From Acidobacteriota bacterium (GTDB taxonomy: Bacteria > Acidobacteriota > UBA6911): a DNA stretch of 34,244 nucleotides. The stretch is taken from NCBI GenBank assembly GCA_017860135.1, contig JAFNAG010000007.1:1-34244 (forward strand). Reading direction: 5' to 3'. Positions 8,263 to 16,026 of this stretch are shown here, piece after piece. Positions within the stretch are counted from its first letter, which is position 1; every line of letters begins with the position of its first letter. The notes beneath the pieces were generated by a model that was given only the letters and a program-made list of their open reading frames with translations, searched no databases and had not been told where the DNA came from. The translations under genes were made by a program, and so were the position numbers.

Positions 8263-8284
8263 GCCCCGCCCGGATGCACGGGGC
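8263..8284. repeat. GC-rich hairpin ahead of pyrK
   Basis: GCCCCG (8263-8268) pairs with CGGGGC (8279-8284) across a 10-base loop, ending 26 bases before the pyrK start. It might mask or regulate initiation. No PyrR-type binding loop or T tract accompanies it, so function is open. Confidence 0.4.
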
Positions 8285-8310
8285 GAGCCCTGAACAGAAG
8301 GCAAGGTCGG

Positions 8311-9150
8311 ATGCTGGACAGAATAGTGAAGGTAACAGAAGTGAAGGATCTGGGGGCCGCGAACGCGCTCCTGACGCTGCGTTCTCCAGAGCAGGCCAGG
8401 CTGGCGCACCCCGGACAGTTTCTGATGGTCAAGTGTTGCGAGGACCTGAACGAAAACCCCCTCCTTCGCCGCCCTTTCAGCATCTTCGCGGTTCGCACGC
8501 ACAGGCGGACAGGAAGCCCGGTCGGGCTCGAGATTCTGGTCAAAGATGTGGGGTCGGGCACACACAAACTTGTGCAGATCCGTCGCGGGCAGGAACTCGC
8601 CGTGCTCGGGCCGCAGGGGAGGCCATTCCAGCTATCGGAGGACACGGCAAACGAGGTCCGATTCGCTTGCCTGATCGCCGGCGGCGTCGGGATCGCTGCG
8701 ATGTATCTCCTTGCCGGGAGACTTCTCTCCCTGGGTGTCACTCCGGTGCTTTTCTATGGAGCGCGGGGCGCAGAAGAACTTGTCCTGCGCGAATACTTCG
8801 AGCGCTTCGGCATCCAAACCGCATATACCACAGAGGACGGCTCGTTCGGCGAGCGCGGACTGGTGACGGCGCCGCTCGCACGGTTCCTCAAGAAGCACCG
8901 AAGAGACCGCATGCGGATATACGCTTGCGGGCCCTGGGCCATGATGCGAGCCGTTCACCTGCAGGCCTTGCGCCACGGGGTGCCTTGCGAAGTGAGTCTG
9001 GAAGCCCGCATGGGTTGTTCGCTCGGCGCCTGCATGGGATGTGTCGTCCGGGCTCAGGGGAACCCGGACGCACCGGAATACCTGCGTGTCTGTCTTGAAG
9101 GTCCGGTCATGAGCAGCCGGGTGATCAATTGGGATGTGCCGCCACTATAG
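8311..9150 (+). CDS. pyrK: Dihydroorotate dehydrogenase electron transfer subunit PyrK
   Basis: The 279-residue protein is the FAD and [2Fe-2S] subunit that passes electrons from PyrD to NAD+. RPFSIF (54-59) is the FAD-binding signature. The ferredoxin-reductase NAD domain follows with [10 protein letters not shown] (123-132) and [10 protein letters not shown]. The C-terminal iron-sulfur ligands are Cys236, Cys241, Cys244 and Cys261. The frame is open far upstream, but ATG at 8311 gives the family N-terminus ([14 protein letters not shown]). It leads the operon; pyrD begins 11 bases after its stop. Confidence 0.93.
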   Translation: MLDRIVKVTEVKDLGAANALLTLRSPEQARLAHPGQFLMVKCCEDLNENPLLRRPFSIFAVRTHRRTGSPVGLEILVKDVGSGTHKLVQIRRGQELAVLGPQGRPFQLSEDTANEVRFACLIAGGVGIAAMYLLAGRLLSLGVTPVLFYGARGAEELVLREYFERFGIQTAYTTEDGSFGERGLVTAPLARFLKKHRRDRMRIYACGPWAMMRAVHLQALRHGVPCEVSLEARMGCSLGACMGCVVRAQGNPDAPEYLRVCLEGPVMSSRVINWDVPPL

Positions 9151-9161
9151 GGAGAGGGTGC

Positions 9162-10100
9162 ATGGTCACAGAAAACAGGGGCAAGAGCTCCCGGATGGAG
9201 GTCGATGTCGGAGGAATCACATTCAAAAACCCTGTGCTGACAGCCAGCGGCACTTTCGCCTACGGAATCGAATTTGCCCACCTGATGGACCTCAACTCGA
9301 TCGGCGGGATTGTGGTCAAGGGCATTTCCATGAAGCCGATCGCCGGCAATGCGCCCCCCCGCATCTACGAGACTTCATCGGGCATGTTGAACGCCATCGG
9401 CTGGCAGAATATCGGGGCCCGGGAGTTCGTCGAAAACAAACTGCCCGCCTTGCGAAAGTACGACACCCGGATTGTTGTCAACGTGGTGGGATTCAGCCTG
9501 GAGGAATATCTCGAGGTTATTCGTTTTTTGAATGACCATCCGGGTATCGCGGCCCTGGAATTGAACATTTCCTGCCCCAATGTCAAGCACGGCGGCTTTC
9601 ACTTCAACAAGGACCCGCGCGACACATTCAAGGTCACCTCCAAGGCCAGGAAAGCTTCCCGGAGGATCCCTCTGTGGGTCAAACTCTCCCCCAACGTCAC
9701 GGATATCAGGGTGTTCGCGCGTGCATGCGAAGACGCCGGCGCCGATGCCATCTCCGCCATCAACACACTTGTAGGCATGGCGGTGGACGTGCAGAAACGC
9801 CGCTCCAGACTCCGCTTCGTCACCGGCGGCTTATCCGGCCCGGCGATCAAGCCGGTCGCCCTGCGCATGGTTTGGGAAGCGGCACGGGAAGTGAAGATCC
9901 CCGTAATCGGGATCGGGGGCATCGCCAGCACCGAAGACGCGCTGGAATTCCTGGTCGCAGGTGCTCGCGCCGTACAGGTGGGCACGGCGAATTTCTATAA
10001 TCCTGCCGCCTCGCAGCGCATAGTGGAAGGGTTGGCAGAGCATTGTCGGTCGCATAAGATCAAAGATATCAATGATATCGTGGGGAGCCTTCGGATATGA
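9162..10100 (+). CDS. pyrD: Dihydroorotate dehydrogenase catalytic subunit, class 1B (PyrD)
   Basis: The 312-residue FMN enzyme oxidises dihydroorotate to orotate. [13 protein letters not shown] carries the active-site base Cys138, which marks class 1 enzymes (class 2 uses serine); together with the adjacent pyrK this makes it the NAD-linked 1B form. Other FMN-binding segments are [22 protein letters not shown] and [17 protein letters not shown] at 9162 is chosen because GGAGAGGG (9151-9158) lies just upstream; an in-frame TTG at 9129 lies inside pyrK. It overlaps pyrF by four bases (ATGA), implying translational coupling. Confidence 0.95.
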   Translation: MVTENRGKSSRMEVDVGGITFKNPVLTASGTFAYGIEFAHLMDLNSIGGIVVKGISMKPIAGNAPPRIYETSSGMLNAIGWQNIGAREFVENKLPALRKYDTRIVVNVVGFSLEEYLEVIRFLNDHPGIAALELNISCPNVKHGGFHFNKDPRDTFKVTSKARKASRRIPLWVKLSPNVTDIRVFARACEDAGADAISAINTLVGMAVDVQKRRSRLRFVTGGLSGPAIKPVALRMVWEAAREVKIPVIGIGGIASTEDALEFLVAGARAVQVGTANFYNPAASQRIVEGLAEHCRSHKIKDINDIVGSLRI

Positions 10101-10822
10101 CAGAAGCGCGGTCACGACTGATCGTTGCCCTCGACGTCCCGGACCGCACCGCGGCGCTGGCGGCAGTGGAACGTCTTGCCGGGCACGTCGGGATTTTCAA
10201 ATTGGGCCTGCAGATTTTTACACGCGAGGGACCGGCACTGGTTCGCGAGATTGCGCATCGTGGCGGGAGGGTCTTTCTGGATTTGAAACTTCACGACATA
10301 CCGAACACAGTCGCCGGCGCAGTGCGCTCTGCCTGCAGTCTTGGCGTGGAAATGCTGACCGTACATGCTTCCGGCGGCCGGAAAATGCTGGAAGCAGCTC
10401 ACGATGCGGCCCGGGATGCACCCGCTCCTACCCTGCTCCTGGCCGTAACCGCTCTGACCAGCATTGCGCCGGAGGATGCTCACAGCATTGGAATTCAGGG
10501 ATCGCTGGCATCCTGGGCGGAGCGCCTGGCGGATCTGGCATTCGGCGCTGGGCTGCGCGGTCTGGTGACTTCAGCGCACGAACTGCCTTACCTCCGGGGC
10601 AAATTCGGTGATACAATGTGTTTTGTCATTCCTGGCATCAGGCCATCGGGTGCGGCGGTGCAGGATCAGGCCCGCACGGCCACACCTGCGGATGCAATCC
10701 GGGCGGGTGCGAGTTACCTCGTTGTTGGCAGACCCATCCTCGAGGCTTCGGACCCCGCCTTTGCTGCGGATCAGGTGGTTCGGGAGATCGCAACGGCGCT
10801 GGCGCAAACGCAGAAACAGTGA
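10097..10822 (+). CDS. pyrF: Orotidine 5'-phosphate decarboxylase (PyrF)
   Basis: The 241-residue TIM-barrel enzyme converts OMP to UMP. Key elements are IVALDVPDR near the N-terminus, the catalytic [13 protein letters not shown] with Asp62, Lys64 and Asp67, TVHASGG, and the phosphate-binding end VIPGIRPSG and YLVVGRPI. It matches the group I family in length. It is the last gene of pyrK-pyrD-pyrF; a 10-bp perfect hairpin 28 bases past its stop may mark the operon end. pyrE, the step between PyrD and PyrF, is absent. Confidence 0.95.
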   Translation: MTEARSRLIVALDVPDRTAALAAVERLAGHVGIFKLGLQIFTREGPALVREIAHRGGRVFLDLKLHDIPNTVAGAVRSACSLGVEMLTVHASGGRKMLEAAHDAARDAPAPTLLLAVTALTSIAPEDAHSIGIQGSLASWAERLADLAFGAGLRGLVTSAHELPYLRGKFGDTMCFVIPGIRPSGAAVQDQARTATPADAIRAGASYLVVGRPILEASDPAFAADQVVREIATALAQTQKQ

Positions 10823-10849
10823 AATATCGGGTGCGCCAAAGCGTAATGT

Positions 10850-10877
10850 ATTGTGCGCCGGAGCACGGGCGCACAAT
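10850..10877 (+). terminator. Strong hairpin after pyrF (possible terminator without T tract)
   Basis: ATTGTGCGCC (10850-10859) is exactly complementary to GGCGCACAAT (10868-10877) around an 8-base loop. Position suggests 3'-end formation of the pyr operon, but no run of T follows, so a role as processing signal, RNA stabiliser or protein-binding site is equally possible. Confidence 0.45.
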
Positions 10878-11043
10878 ATGTGCATCCACCTGCGAGCGTT
10901 TCGGCAGGTTAGCGCCTGGAGTTTGGGTCGAGCCTGGCCTGGAGAATATGCGGCACGAAGGTGCCGGAGGTTTAGATTCATTCGGACCTGCAAACACCTC
11001 GAACAGGCGTGGAGGTCCACAACGATTTCAACAAGGAGAAACC

Positions 11044-11517
11044 ATGAAGAGAGCGTATTTGGTACTAGGTATTGGGCTTTGCCTGGTTGCTTTGGCAATT
11101 GCCGCACCGAATTTCAGCGGCACCTGGGTAATGAATCCGACCAAGAGTGATCAGCCTGGTGGCGGTGGCGGTGGTGGCCGTGGCGGTGGTGGCATGGGAG
11201 GCGGCGAAATGACCATCACTCAGACGGGCAACGAAATGACCGTCACCCGCACCATGGGCCAGAACACCGTGGAAACAAAGTATGTCCTGGACGGAGCCGA
11301 ACACACTGTCAACACCGGCCGGGGAGATCTGAAGTACAAGGCCGTATGGAGCGGAGAAAAGCTGACCATCTCGGGAACACAGACGACGCAGCGCGGCGAC
11401 TCGCCCATGAAGGCAGAGTACTCGCTGTCCGCTGACGGCAAAGAACTCACAATCGCCAACACGAGGCAAGGGCAGAGTGGCGAGACTGTCATGAAGAGCG
11501 TGTACGACAAGAAGTAG
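11044..11517 (+). CDS. Secreted lipocalin-like protein with glycine-rich linker
   Basis: The 157-residue product has a clean signal peptide (MKRAYLVLGIGLCLVALAIAA), then NFSGTWVMNPTKSD, a run of about 17 mostly glycine residues (encoded at about 11159-11206), and a beta-rich domain with repeated T-V-T-R, K-Y-V-L-D-G and Y-S-L-S-A-D-G-K-E-L strands. The FSGTW opening and up-and-down strand pattern resemble small lipocalin-like domains that I associate with Acidobacteria; ligand and role are unknown. ATG at 11044 follows AAGGAG. The 221-base spacer upstream holds the pyrF hairpin and no clear promoter. A bidirectional terminator-like stem-loop follows. Confidence 0.8.
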   Translation: MKRAYLVLGIGLCLVALAIAAPNFSGTWVMNPTKSDQPGGGGGGGRGGGGMGGGEMTITQTGNEMTVTRTMGQNTVETKYVLDGAEHTVNTGRGDLKYKAVWSGEKLTISGTQTTQRGDSPMKAEYSLSADGKELTIANTRQGQSGETVMKSVYDKK

Positions 11518-11555
11518 GCACGTCTCCGGTTTGAAACCTGACCCATCCGAAATCT

Positions 11556-11606
11556 GAAAACGGCCATGGCGCGCCCGCGTTCGAAGGCGTGATCATGGCC
11601 GTTTTC
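11556..11606. terminator. 13-bp perfect inverted repeat, bidirectional terminator candidate
   Basis: GAAAACGGCCATG (11556-11568) and its exact complement CATGGCCGTTTTC (11594-11606) flank a 25-base GC-rich loop. The stem ends in TTTT on each strand, so it can act on transcripts from both the lipocalin-like gene and the convergent transglycosylase gene. Confidence 0.6.
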
Positions 11607-11663
11607 CATCATCCACGATGCATTGCGGCCTGGAACCGACTTTCGATAGGGTGCCGCTCTGAA

Positions 11664-11681
11664 GGTATCCGTTCAGATACC
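11664..11681. repeat. Short hairpin near the 3' end of the transglycosylase gene
   Basis: GGTATC (11664-11669) and GATACC (11676-11681) form a perfect six-pair stem with a six-base loop, 48 bases beyond the stop of the minus-strand transglycosylase gene. No T run follows. Confidence 0.35.
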
Positions 11682-11728
11682 GGCTCCGTCACTCGGAAGT
11701 GGCGGGGCTTCTCTTTCGGGCAGAGCGC

Positions 11729-12292
11729 TTAAAACCAATAGTTACGGCTTCGTGCGCGTGCAAGGATGCGCCTCACATATTCCCGTGTCTTCGGGAAGTC
11801 CACAAGCGACAGGTAGAACTCCTCGGGGGATTTGCCCGCGGGAACGGGTCCGGCCATTGCGCTCTTCAGCCAGGCATCGGCGCGGATTTCGCCGGCATTG
11901 TAGCGCAGCAAGGCGAACATTGTCGGGTCCGGAGAGTCCCGGTAACGATCCACGGACTGGCTCAGGTACCAGCAGCCGATTTCAACGTTCAGTTGCGGCT
12001 CCAGAACGCGTTCCGGGCGGATTGCAGGGTAGCTGTTGCGGGTGTAATAATCGGTGGCCGCGCCCATCGTGATCTGCATCAGGCCGAGCTCGCCGGACGC
12101 GCCCCGTATGCCGGGACGGAACCAGCTTTCCTCATAGATGATCGCTTTGGCGAGATAGAAATCAATGCGGTGGCGGCTTGCCGCCTGAGCGATGATTTCG
12201 TCGTATCGAGTGGATCGCACGTGCAGCCAGGCTGCCGTGCCGCACAGTGACGTCACGATCAGCCCGATGCCCAGATGTGTGCGCCTGCTCAT
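11729..12292 (-). CDS. Membrane-anchored lytic murein transglycosylase (SLT domain)
   Basis: The 187-residue protein has an N-terminal anchor or signal helix (about 7-24, LGIGLIVTSLCGTAAWL) and a single soluble-lytic-transglycosylase domain. Catalytic Glu55 sits in IIYEESWF, followed by GELGLMQIT (68-75), the ALLRYNAGE motif and a terminal KTREYVRRI helix. It would cleave peptidoglycan glycan strands in the periplasm to 1,6-anhydro ends. It is much shorter than Slt70, having only the catalytic domain, like MltE/EtgA-type enzymes. It is monocistronic on the minus strand. Confidence 0.9.
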   Translation of the reverse strand: MSRRTHLGIGLIVTSLCGTAAWLHVRSTRYDEIIAQAASRHRIDFYLAKAIIYEESWFRPGIRGASGELGLMQITMGAATDYYTRNSYPAIRPERVLEPQLNVEIGCWYLSQSVDRYRDSPDPTMFALLRYNAGEIRADAWLKSAMAGPVPAGKSPEEFYLSLVDFPKTREYVRRILARARSRNYWF

Positions 12293-12416
12293 CTCAGCCC
12301 CCGCCGGTTTTCAATCATACCGGAACCATTTGGCATTCACCGGGCAAAAAGTGGCTAATCCTTCGTCCATTACGGTCGATATGAGATGCAGAACCACAAT
12401 GATCGTGATGCGGGGG

Positions 12417-12434
12417 AAGAGATGCAAATCTCTT
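12417..12434. repeat. Stem-loop with GNRA tetraloop
   Basis: AAGAGAT (12417-12423), loop GCAA, ATCTCTT (12428-12434). Seven perfect pairs with a GNRA loop is a stable RNA hairpin when read on the plus strand. No adjacent gene explains it. Confidence 0.45.
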
Positions 12435-12625
12435 TCATCGCTTATGTGCGGGATGCTGAGTTTCATGCGGAGAAGCGCTCGGTTTCTTGGTAAACGCGGG
12501 TGAGGGGACCGCAGGCCACGCAGTGTCCCGCACACCAATCCACTCATCGAGTTTGCTCTCTTCCCATGATCGGTTATCACGAAACCCGGTGACGGCCGCG
12601 GGCGAAGGGCTGTGCACCTGCAGCA

Positions 12626-12650
12626 ATGGCAGGCGGGACGCCCGCCCTCC
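12626..12650. repeat. Dispersed palindromic repeat, copy 1 (GGCGGGACGCC core)
   Basis: The core GGCGGGACGCCCGCC folds on itself. A second copy is at 13197-13217. In translation this family yields AGVPPA-like peptides, a pattern I recognise from intergenic repeats in several GC-rich genomes. Confidence 0.5.
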
Positions 12651-12682
12651 CATGCAGAAACAGTTTCCGACAGGTCACTCTC

Positions 12683-12979
12683 CTAGCGGCGTGAACTGAT
12701 TCCGATGAAATACTTCCGAAAGCGCAGCCAGAAATAGGTCGTGCTCGCACCCACCACAAACATCACGATCACGTTGTTCTCCAGGCTGGGCTGGAATACG
12801 GAATGCCTGTAATAGGAAGAAACCGCACCCATGATGAAGCTCAAGGCTGCCAGGAACGCCGCCGTCAATCCGCTCGGCGCGGTGTTGTTGCGAAATCGTT
12901 CCCAGAGCAGCGACACCAGATACGATGATGAAGCCGCGGCAATGGCCGGCAAGAGCCAGGTGTCCACCGAAAAGATCAT
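12683..12979 (-). CDS. Small hypothetical membrane protein
   Basis: The 98-residue product (MIFSVDTWLLPAIAAASSSYL...) has three predicted membrane helices (about 7-26, 37-57 and 70-88) with positive charges at their ends, and a basic C-terminus (RFRKYFIGISSRR). I do not recognise a family. ATG at 12979 is preferred because AAGGAAAAA lies upstream; the frame remains open to 13009. It stands alone between two repeat-rich spacers. Hydrophobic periodicity is the main reason to accept it as real. Confidence 0.55.
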   Translation of the reverse strand: MIFSVDTWLLPAIAAASSSYLVSLLWERFRNNTAPSGLTAAFLAALSFIMGAVSSYYRHSVFQPSLENNVIVMFVVGASTTYFWLRFRKYFIGISSRR

Positions 12980-13196
12980 CCGTTTTTCCTTCTCGGGCCT
13001 CGATTCCACTTCTCTTCATGCACGTTCAGCATCTTCTGCTCAAGAATATCACGCCATTGCGGGATGTGAAACCGGCGGGTCAGGCATAATGCCGTCAACG
13101 GAAGCGAGGGCGGGGAACCCATGACATGGCCTGCCGCAAGGCAGCTGTCTTCCGGAAGATGAAGCCGTAAGGAGCACGGGCGTCCGACCGGGATGG

Positions 13197-13217
13197 CTGC
13201 GCTTGCGGGCGGGACGC
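13197..13217. repeat. Dispersed palindromic repeat, copy 2
   Basis: GCGGGCGGGACGCCTGCGC shares the GGCGGGACGCC core with the copy at 12626-12650 and can fold as a stem with a GGA loop. Confidence 0.5.
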
Positions 13218-13299
13218 CTGCGCTCCTCCCAGAGGCCGGATGTCGCTTGGGTGGTTCCTGATCCGCGGCAGGAATCACAAACCCGGCGAGGCAATCCGG

Positions 13300-13308
13300 T
13301 GATATAAT
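13300..13308 (+). promoter_or_regulatory. Extended -10 promoter of the fumarase gene
   Basis: TGATATAAT provides a perfect -10 box (TATAAT, 13303-13308) with the TGn extension. No good -35 lies 17 bases upstream, as is common for extended -10 promoters. Transcription would start near 13315. Confidence 0.55.
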
Positions 13309-13380
13309 CAGAGGTGGGTATGATTCCGCATTCTGGAGATGTATTTTTCAACGCCTTAATTCGCAAAGAGGTCAATGCCC

Positions 13381-14907
13381 ATGCAACAGCTTGAACAGAG
13401 TATGCTCACTTTGATCACAGAAACTTCCACGAATCTTCCGCCGGACGTTCGCAGCAGGATGGCAGCGGCTCTGGCAGCGGAGACGCCAGGAAGCCAGTCG
13501 GCTTCCGCCCTGAATGTGATGTCCACAAATGTGGATATGGCGTTGGCCGATTGCGGCCCGATCTGTCAGGACACAGGCATGCCAACGTTCGAGATCCGCA
13601 CGCCTGTCGGTACCAACCAGATGCTCATGAAGGAGAAGATTCTGTCTGCGCTCGCGGAAGCGACCCGGCAGGGCAAGCTTCGCCCGAATTCCGTCGATTC
13701 CATAACCGGGAAAAACAGCGGCAACAACCTCGGTCCCGGCTCGCCTGTTCTGCATTGGAACCAGTGGGAAAGCAACGACGAGATTGAGGTGAAGGTGCTG
13801 CTGAAAGGGGGCGGGTGCGAGAACAAGAACATCCAGTACTCGGTCCCCTGCAATCTGGAGAACCTCGGCAGGGCGGATCGCACTCTGGACGGCGTGCGGA
13901 AGTGCATCCTGCATGCGGTCTGGCAGGCCCAGGGGCACGGCTGTTCTCCGGGGGCCATCGGGGTCGCCATCGGAGGAGACCGGACGACCAGTTACCAGCA
14001 CGCCAAAGAGCAGTTGTTCCGATCACTCGACGACACCAATCCTGATCCCAAGCTGGCGGCGCTGGAGGACTACATCCTGTCGACGGCGAATACCCTCGGC
14101 ATCGGCGCAATGGGGTTCGGTGGGCAGGTCACTCTGATCGGATGCAAGATCGGAGCGCTGAACCGCCTGCCGGCTTGCTTCTTTGTGTCCGTAGCTTACG
14201 ACTGCTGGGCGTTCCGCCGCCTGGGAGTGATCCTGGACGCTCAGACCGGTGCCATCAAACGCTGGCTGTATCGCGACCCGGATGCGCCGGTGCAAGCGCT
14301 GGGAACCGGTGAAGGATTCCCGCGGACAGGAAAGGAAATCGTCCTGAAGTCTCCGGTCGCTGAATCGGCCGTTCGCAGCCTGAAGCTCGGCGACATCGTC
14401 CTGTTGCGTGGAGACATGTACACCGGCCGCGATGCCGTCCATGCCTATCTGATGAAGAACCAGGCCCCTGTAAACCTCTCCGGCGGGCTCCTCTATCATT
14501 GCGGTCCGGTGGTATTGAAGCAAAACGGTGGATGGAAGATGACCGCGGCGGGTCCTACCACCTCGATTCGCGAGGAACCCTATGAGGCGGAGGTCATTAG
14601 GCGATTCGGCATCCGCGCTGTGATCGGCAAGGGGGGCATGGGCGCGAAAACCCTCGCGGCACTGAAAGAATTTGGCGCCGTATATCTCAACGCAATCGGC
14701 GGTGCAGCTCAATACTACGGCCGCTGCATCAAGGCCGTGAAAAACGTTCACCTCCTGGAGTTCGGGCTGCCTGAAGCCATGTGGCATCTGGACGTCGAAG
14801 ACTTCCCGGCTATCGTCACAATGGATTCCCACGGCAACTCGCTCCACGCGGATGTTGAAAAGGCCTCAGCCGCCATCCTGGCGAAACTGGCGGATCCGGT
14901 CTTTTAG
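13381..14907 (+). CDS. Fumarate hydratase class I (iron-sulfur, fused alpha and beta parts)
   Basis: The product of about 508 residues is an oxygen-sensitive [4Fe-4S] hydro-lyase that interconverts fumarate and malate. The N-terminal part shows the cluster region DCGPICQDTGMP (about residues 57-68) plus GGGCENKN and QGHGCSPGAIGVAIGGDR. The C-terminal part shows GDIVLLRGDMYTGRDAVH, IGKGGMGAKT and the ending AMWHLDVEDFPAIVTMDSHGNSLH typical of the beta subunit. Length matches FumA/FumB-type single-chain enzymes. GAGG at 13368-13371 is three bases from an ATG at 13375 but nine from the ATG at 13381, so the latter is preferred. It stands alone with its own promoter; pcm follows after 86 bases. 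Confidence 0.93.
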   Translation: MQQLEQSMLTLITETSTNLPPDVRSRMAAALAAETPGSQSASALNVMSTNVDMALADCGPICQDTGMPTFEIRTPVGTNQMLMKEKILSALAEATRQGKLRPNSVDSITGKNSGNNLGPGSPVLHWNQWESNDEIEVKVLLKGGGCENKNIQYSVPCNLENLGRADRTLDGVRKCILHAVWQAQGHGCSPGAIGVAIGGDRTTSYQHAKEQLFRSLDDTNPDPKLAALEDYILSTANTLGIGAMGFGGQVTLIGCKIGALNRLPACFFVSVAYDCWAFRRLGVILDAQTGAIKRWLYRDPDAPVQALGTGEGFPRTGKEIVLKSPVAESAVRSLKLGDIVLLRGDMYTGRDAVHAYLMKNQAPVNLSGGLLYHCGPVVLKQNGGWKMTAAGPTTSIREEPYEAEVIRRFGIRAVIGKGGMGAKTLAALKEFGAVYLNAIGGAAQYYGRCIKAVKNVHLLEFGLPEAMWHLDVEDFPAIVTMDSHGNSLHADVEKASAAILAKLADPVF

Positions 14908-14993
14908 GGAGGCCATGGCATTAAAAAAATCCAGCCGGGAATGCTCCGTCTCCCGCCTGAATTACGAACTTTCCCGGCCGGATCATCGCTTAC

Positions 14994-15770
14994 ATGGGGA
15001 ACATGCAAGTTCTTTTCCTTGCTTCACTTGTCATGACCCTGGCCGCAAGCATGCAAGGATGTTCCTGCCACATGCTTCCTAGCCCGAAACCTGAACCCCA
15101 GCAGTCTCCCGCCTCCGGCGCAGAAGAGCGATTCCTTCGGCTGCGCGAACAAATGGTTCGCGAGCAGCTCGAGGGCCGCGACATCACGGATCCGCGCGTC
15201 CTGGACGCTATGCGACGCGTGCCTCGACACAGGTTCGTGCCGGACCAACTCGTCGAATCGGCTTACGAAGACAATCCTCTGCCACTCATCCTGGGACAGA
15301 CGATTTCCCAGCCTTACATCGTGGCTTACATGACGCAGGTGCTCGGACTGCAGGGCCGCGAGCACGTCCTTGAAATAGGTACGGGATCGGGCTATCAGGC
15401 GGCGATCCTCGCGGAGCTGGCCGCCGAAGTGCATACCGTTGAAATCCTTCCCGAACTGGCATCCCGGGCCCAGTCGCTTCTGTCCACGCTGGGGTACAGG
15501 AACATCCGCCTCCGCTCCGGCGATGGCTATCTGGGGTGGCCGGAGGCAGCCCCGTTCGACCGCATCATCGTGACTGCCGCACCCGACCACATCCCTCAGC
15601 CGCTGATCGACCAGCTTGCACCGGGGGGCAAAATGGTCATTCCCGTGGGCCGCCTGGATCAGGATCTGATTCTTCTCGAGAAAAACCAGGAGGGCGTCAG
15701 CCGAAGGTCGATGATTCCCGTGCGCTTCGTCCCCATGACGGGCAAAGCTCTGGATGTTCGCAAAGACTGA
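14994..15770 (+). CDS. pcm: Protein-L-isoaspartate O-methyltransferase with N-terminal export signal
   Basis: Residues about 45-258 are a full Pcm, which methylates isoaspartyl residues with AdoMet to start repair of aged proteins. They show LREQMVREQLEGRDI, the family segment GQTISQPYIVAYMTQ (101-115), AdoMet motif I VLEIGTGSGYQAA (125-137) and the late LAPGGKMVIPVG. Ahead lies a hydrophobic stretch, LFLASLVMTLAASMQGCSC (7-25), then a proline-rich linker. This looks like a signal peptide, possibly a lipoprotein one, although MQGC is a poor lipobox. Export is therefore predicted but unusual for an AdoMet enzyme. Starts at 14994 and 15003 are both possible; GGGG precedes the second. Confidence 0.88.
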   Translation: MGNMQVLFLASLVMTLAASMQGCSCHMLPSPKPEPQQSPASGAEERFLRLREQMVREQLEGRDITDPRVLDAMRRVPRHRFVPDQLVESAYEDNPLPLILGQTISQPYIVAYMTQVLGLQGREHVLEIGTGSGYQAAILAELAAEVHTVEILPELASRAQSLLSTLGYRNIRLRSGDGYLGWPEAAPFDRIIVTAAPDHIPQPLIDQLAPGGKMVIPVGRLDQDLILLEKNQEGVSRRSMIPVRFVPMTGKALDVRKD

Positions 15771-15784
15771 ACGGCGCACCGCTT

Positions 15785-16026
15785 GGGGTTCGCGCAAAAA
15801 TAAGTTCACATTCCGGCGCGAGCGCCGGGCGGGCAGATGCAAGGCGCCGCGACGCAGGCGATGTGGTGACATCGTCGAAGAGCGGCGATGCCGCAGATGC
15901 CCGCCCGCCGCCGCGCCCCGAAGCCCTGCAGCCTCTCCGATATCTGAATTCCCAAGCCCATCGTCCCGCGCATCCCTCGCTTTCCGATGCGGCAGCAGAA
16001 TGTGAAATAATTTTTGCGCGAGCCCT
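15785..16026. repeat. 242-base nested palindromic element (MITE-like) between pcm and pncB
   Basis: Two 29-base terminal inverted repeats (15785-15813 and 15998-16026) match at 25 positions, including identical TCGCGCAAAAAT and TTCACATTC blocks. Inside are more palindromes: CCGGCGCGAGCGCCGG (15813-15828), an imperfect 16-base pair 15825-15840 with 15893-15908, CGATGT-GGTG-ACATCG (15859-15874), and CGCATC...GATGCG (15969-15991). It fills nearly the whole gap between two convergent genes and its right arm touches the pncB stop codon. It may be a miniature transposable element, a structured RNA, or a large bidirectional terminator. No coding sequence and no clear target duplication. Confidence 0.7.

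Larger units (their letters stand above)
12293..12682. other. Gene-free region with hairpins and a dispersed palindromic repeat
   Basis: I see no believable gene in these 390 bases. They contain a seven-pair stem closed by a GCAA tetraloop (12417-12434) and a GGCGGG-ACG-CCCGCC palindrome (12631-12645 region). The rest shows nothing recognisable. Confidence 0.5.
12980..13374. other. Intergenic region before fumarase, with hairpins and repeat
   Basis: The 395 bases contain a CTGCC-GCAA-GGCAG hairpin (13131-13144), a 12-base perfect palindrome TCTTCCGGAAGA (13148-13159), copy 2 of the GGCGGGACGCC repeat and the fumarase promoter at the right end. No gene is seen. Confidence 0.5.

Noticed and set aside
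7837-8310. N-terminal extension of pyrK by 158 codons.
   Set aside because: It runs antisense through pyrC and lacks family similarity; ATG 8311 gives a normal-length PyrK.
8125-8565. N-terminal extension of pyrC by about 147 codons.
   Set aside because: The extension has no resemblance to dihydroorotase, overlaps the promoter and the divergent pyrK, and the internal ATG has the family N-terminus.
11159-11206. GGTGGC tandem tract considered as a regulatory simple repeat.
   Set aside because: It is inside the lipocalin-like gene and encodes its glycine linker.
14915-15082. A 55-codon frame starting MALKKSSRE just after fumarase with GGAGG ahead.
   Set aside because: The ribosome site is only two bases from the ATG, the product has no recognisable features and most of it overlaps the pcm start in another frame.
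15785-16026. CRISPR array or IS element as explanation for the pcm-pncB gap.
   Set aside because: The repeats are inverted, not direct and regularly spaced, and there is no transposase gene.
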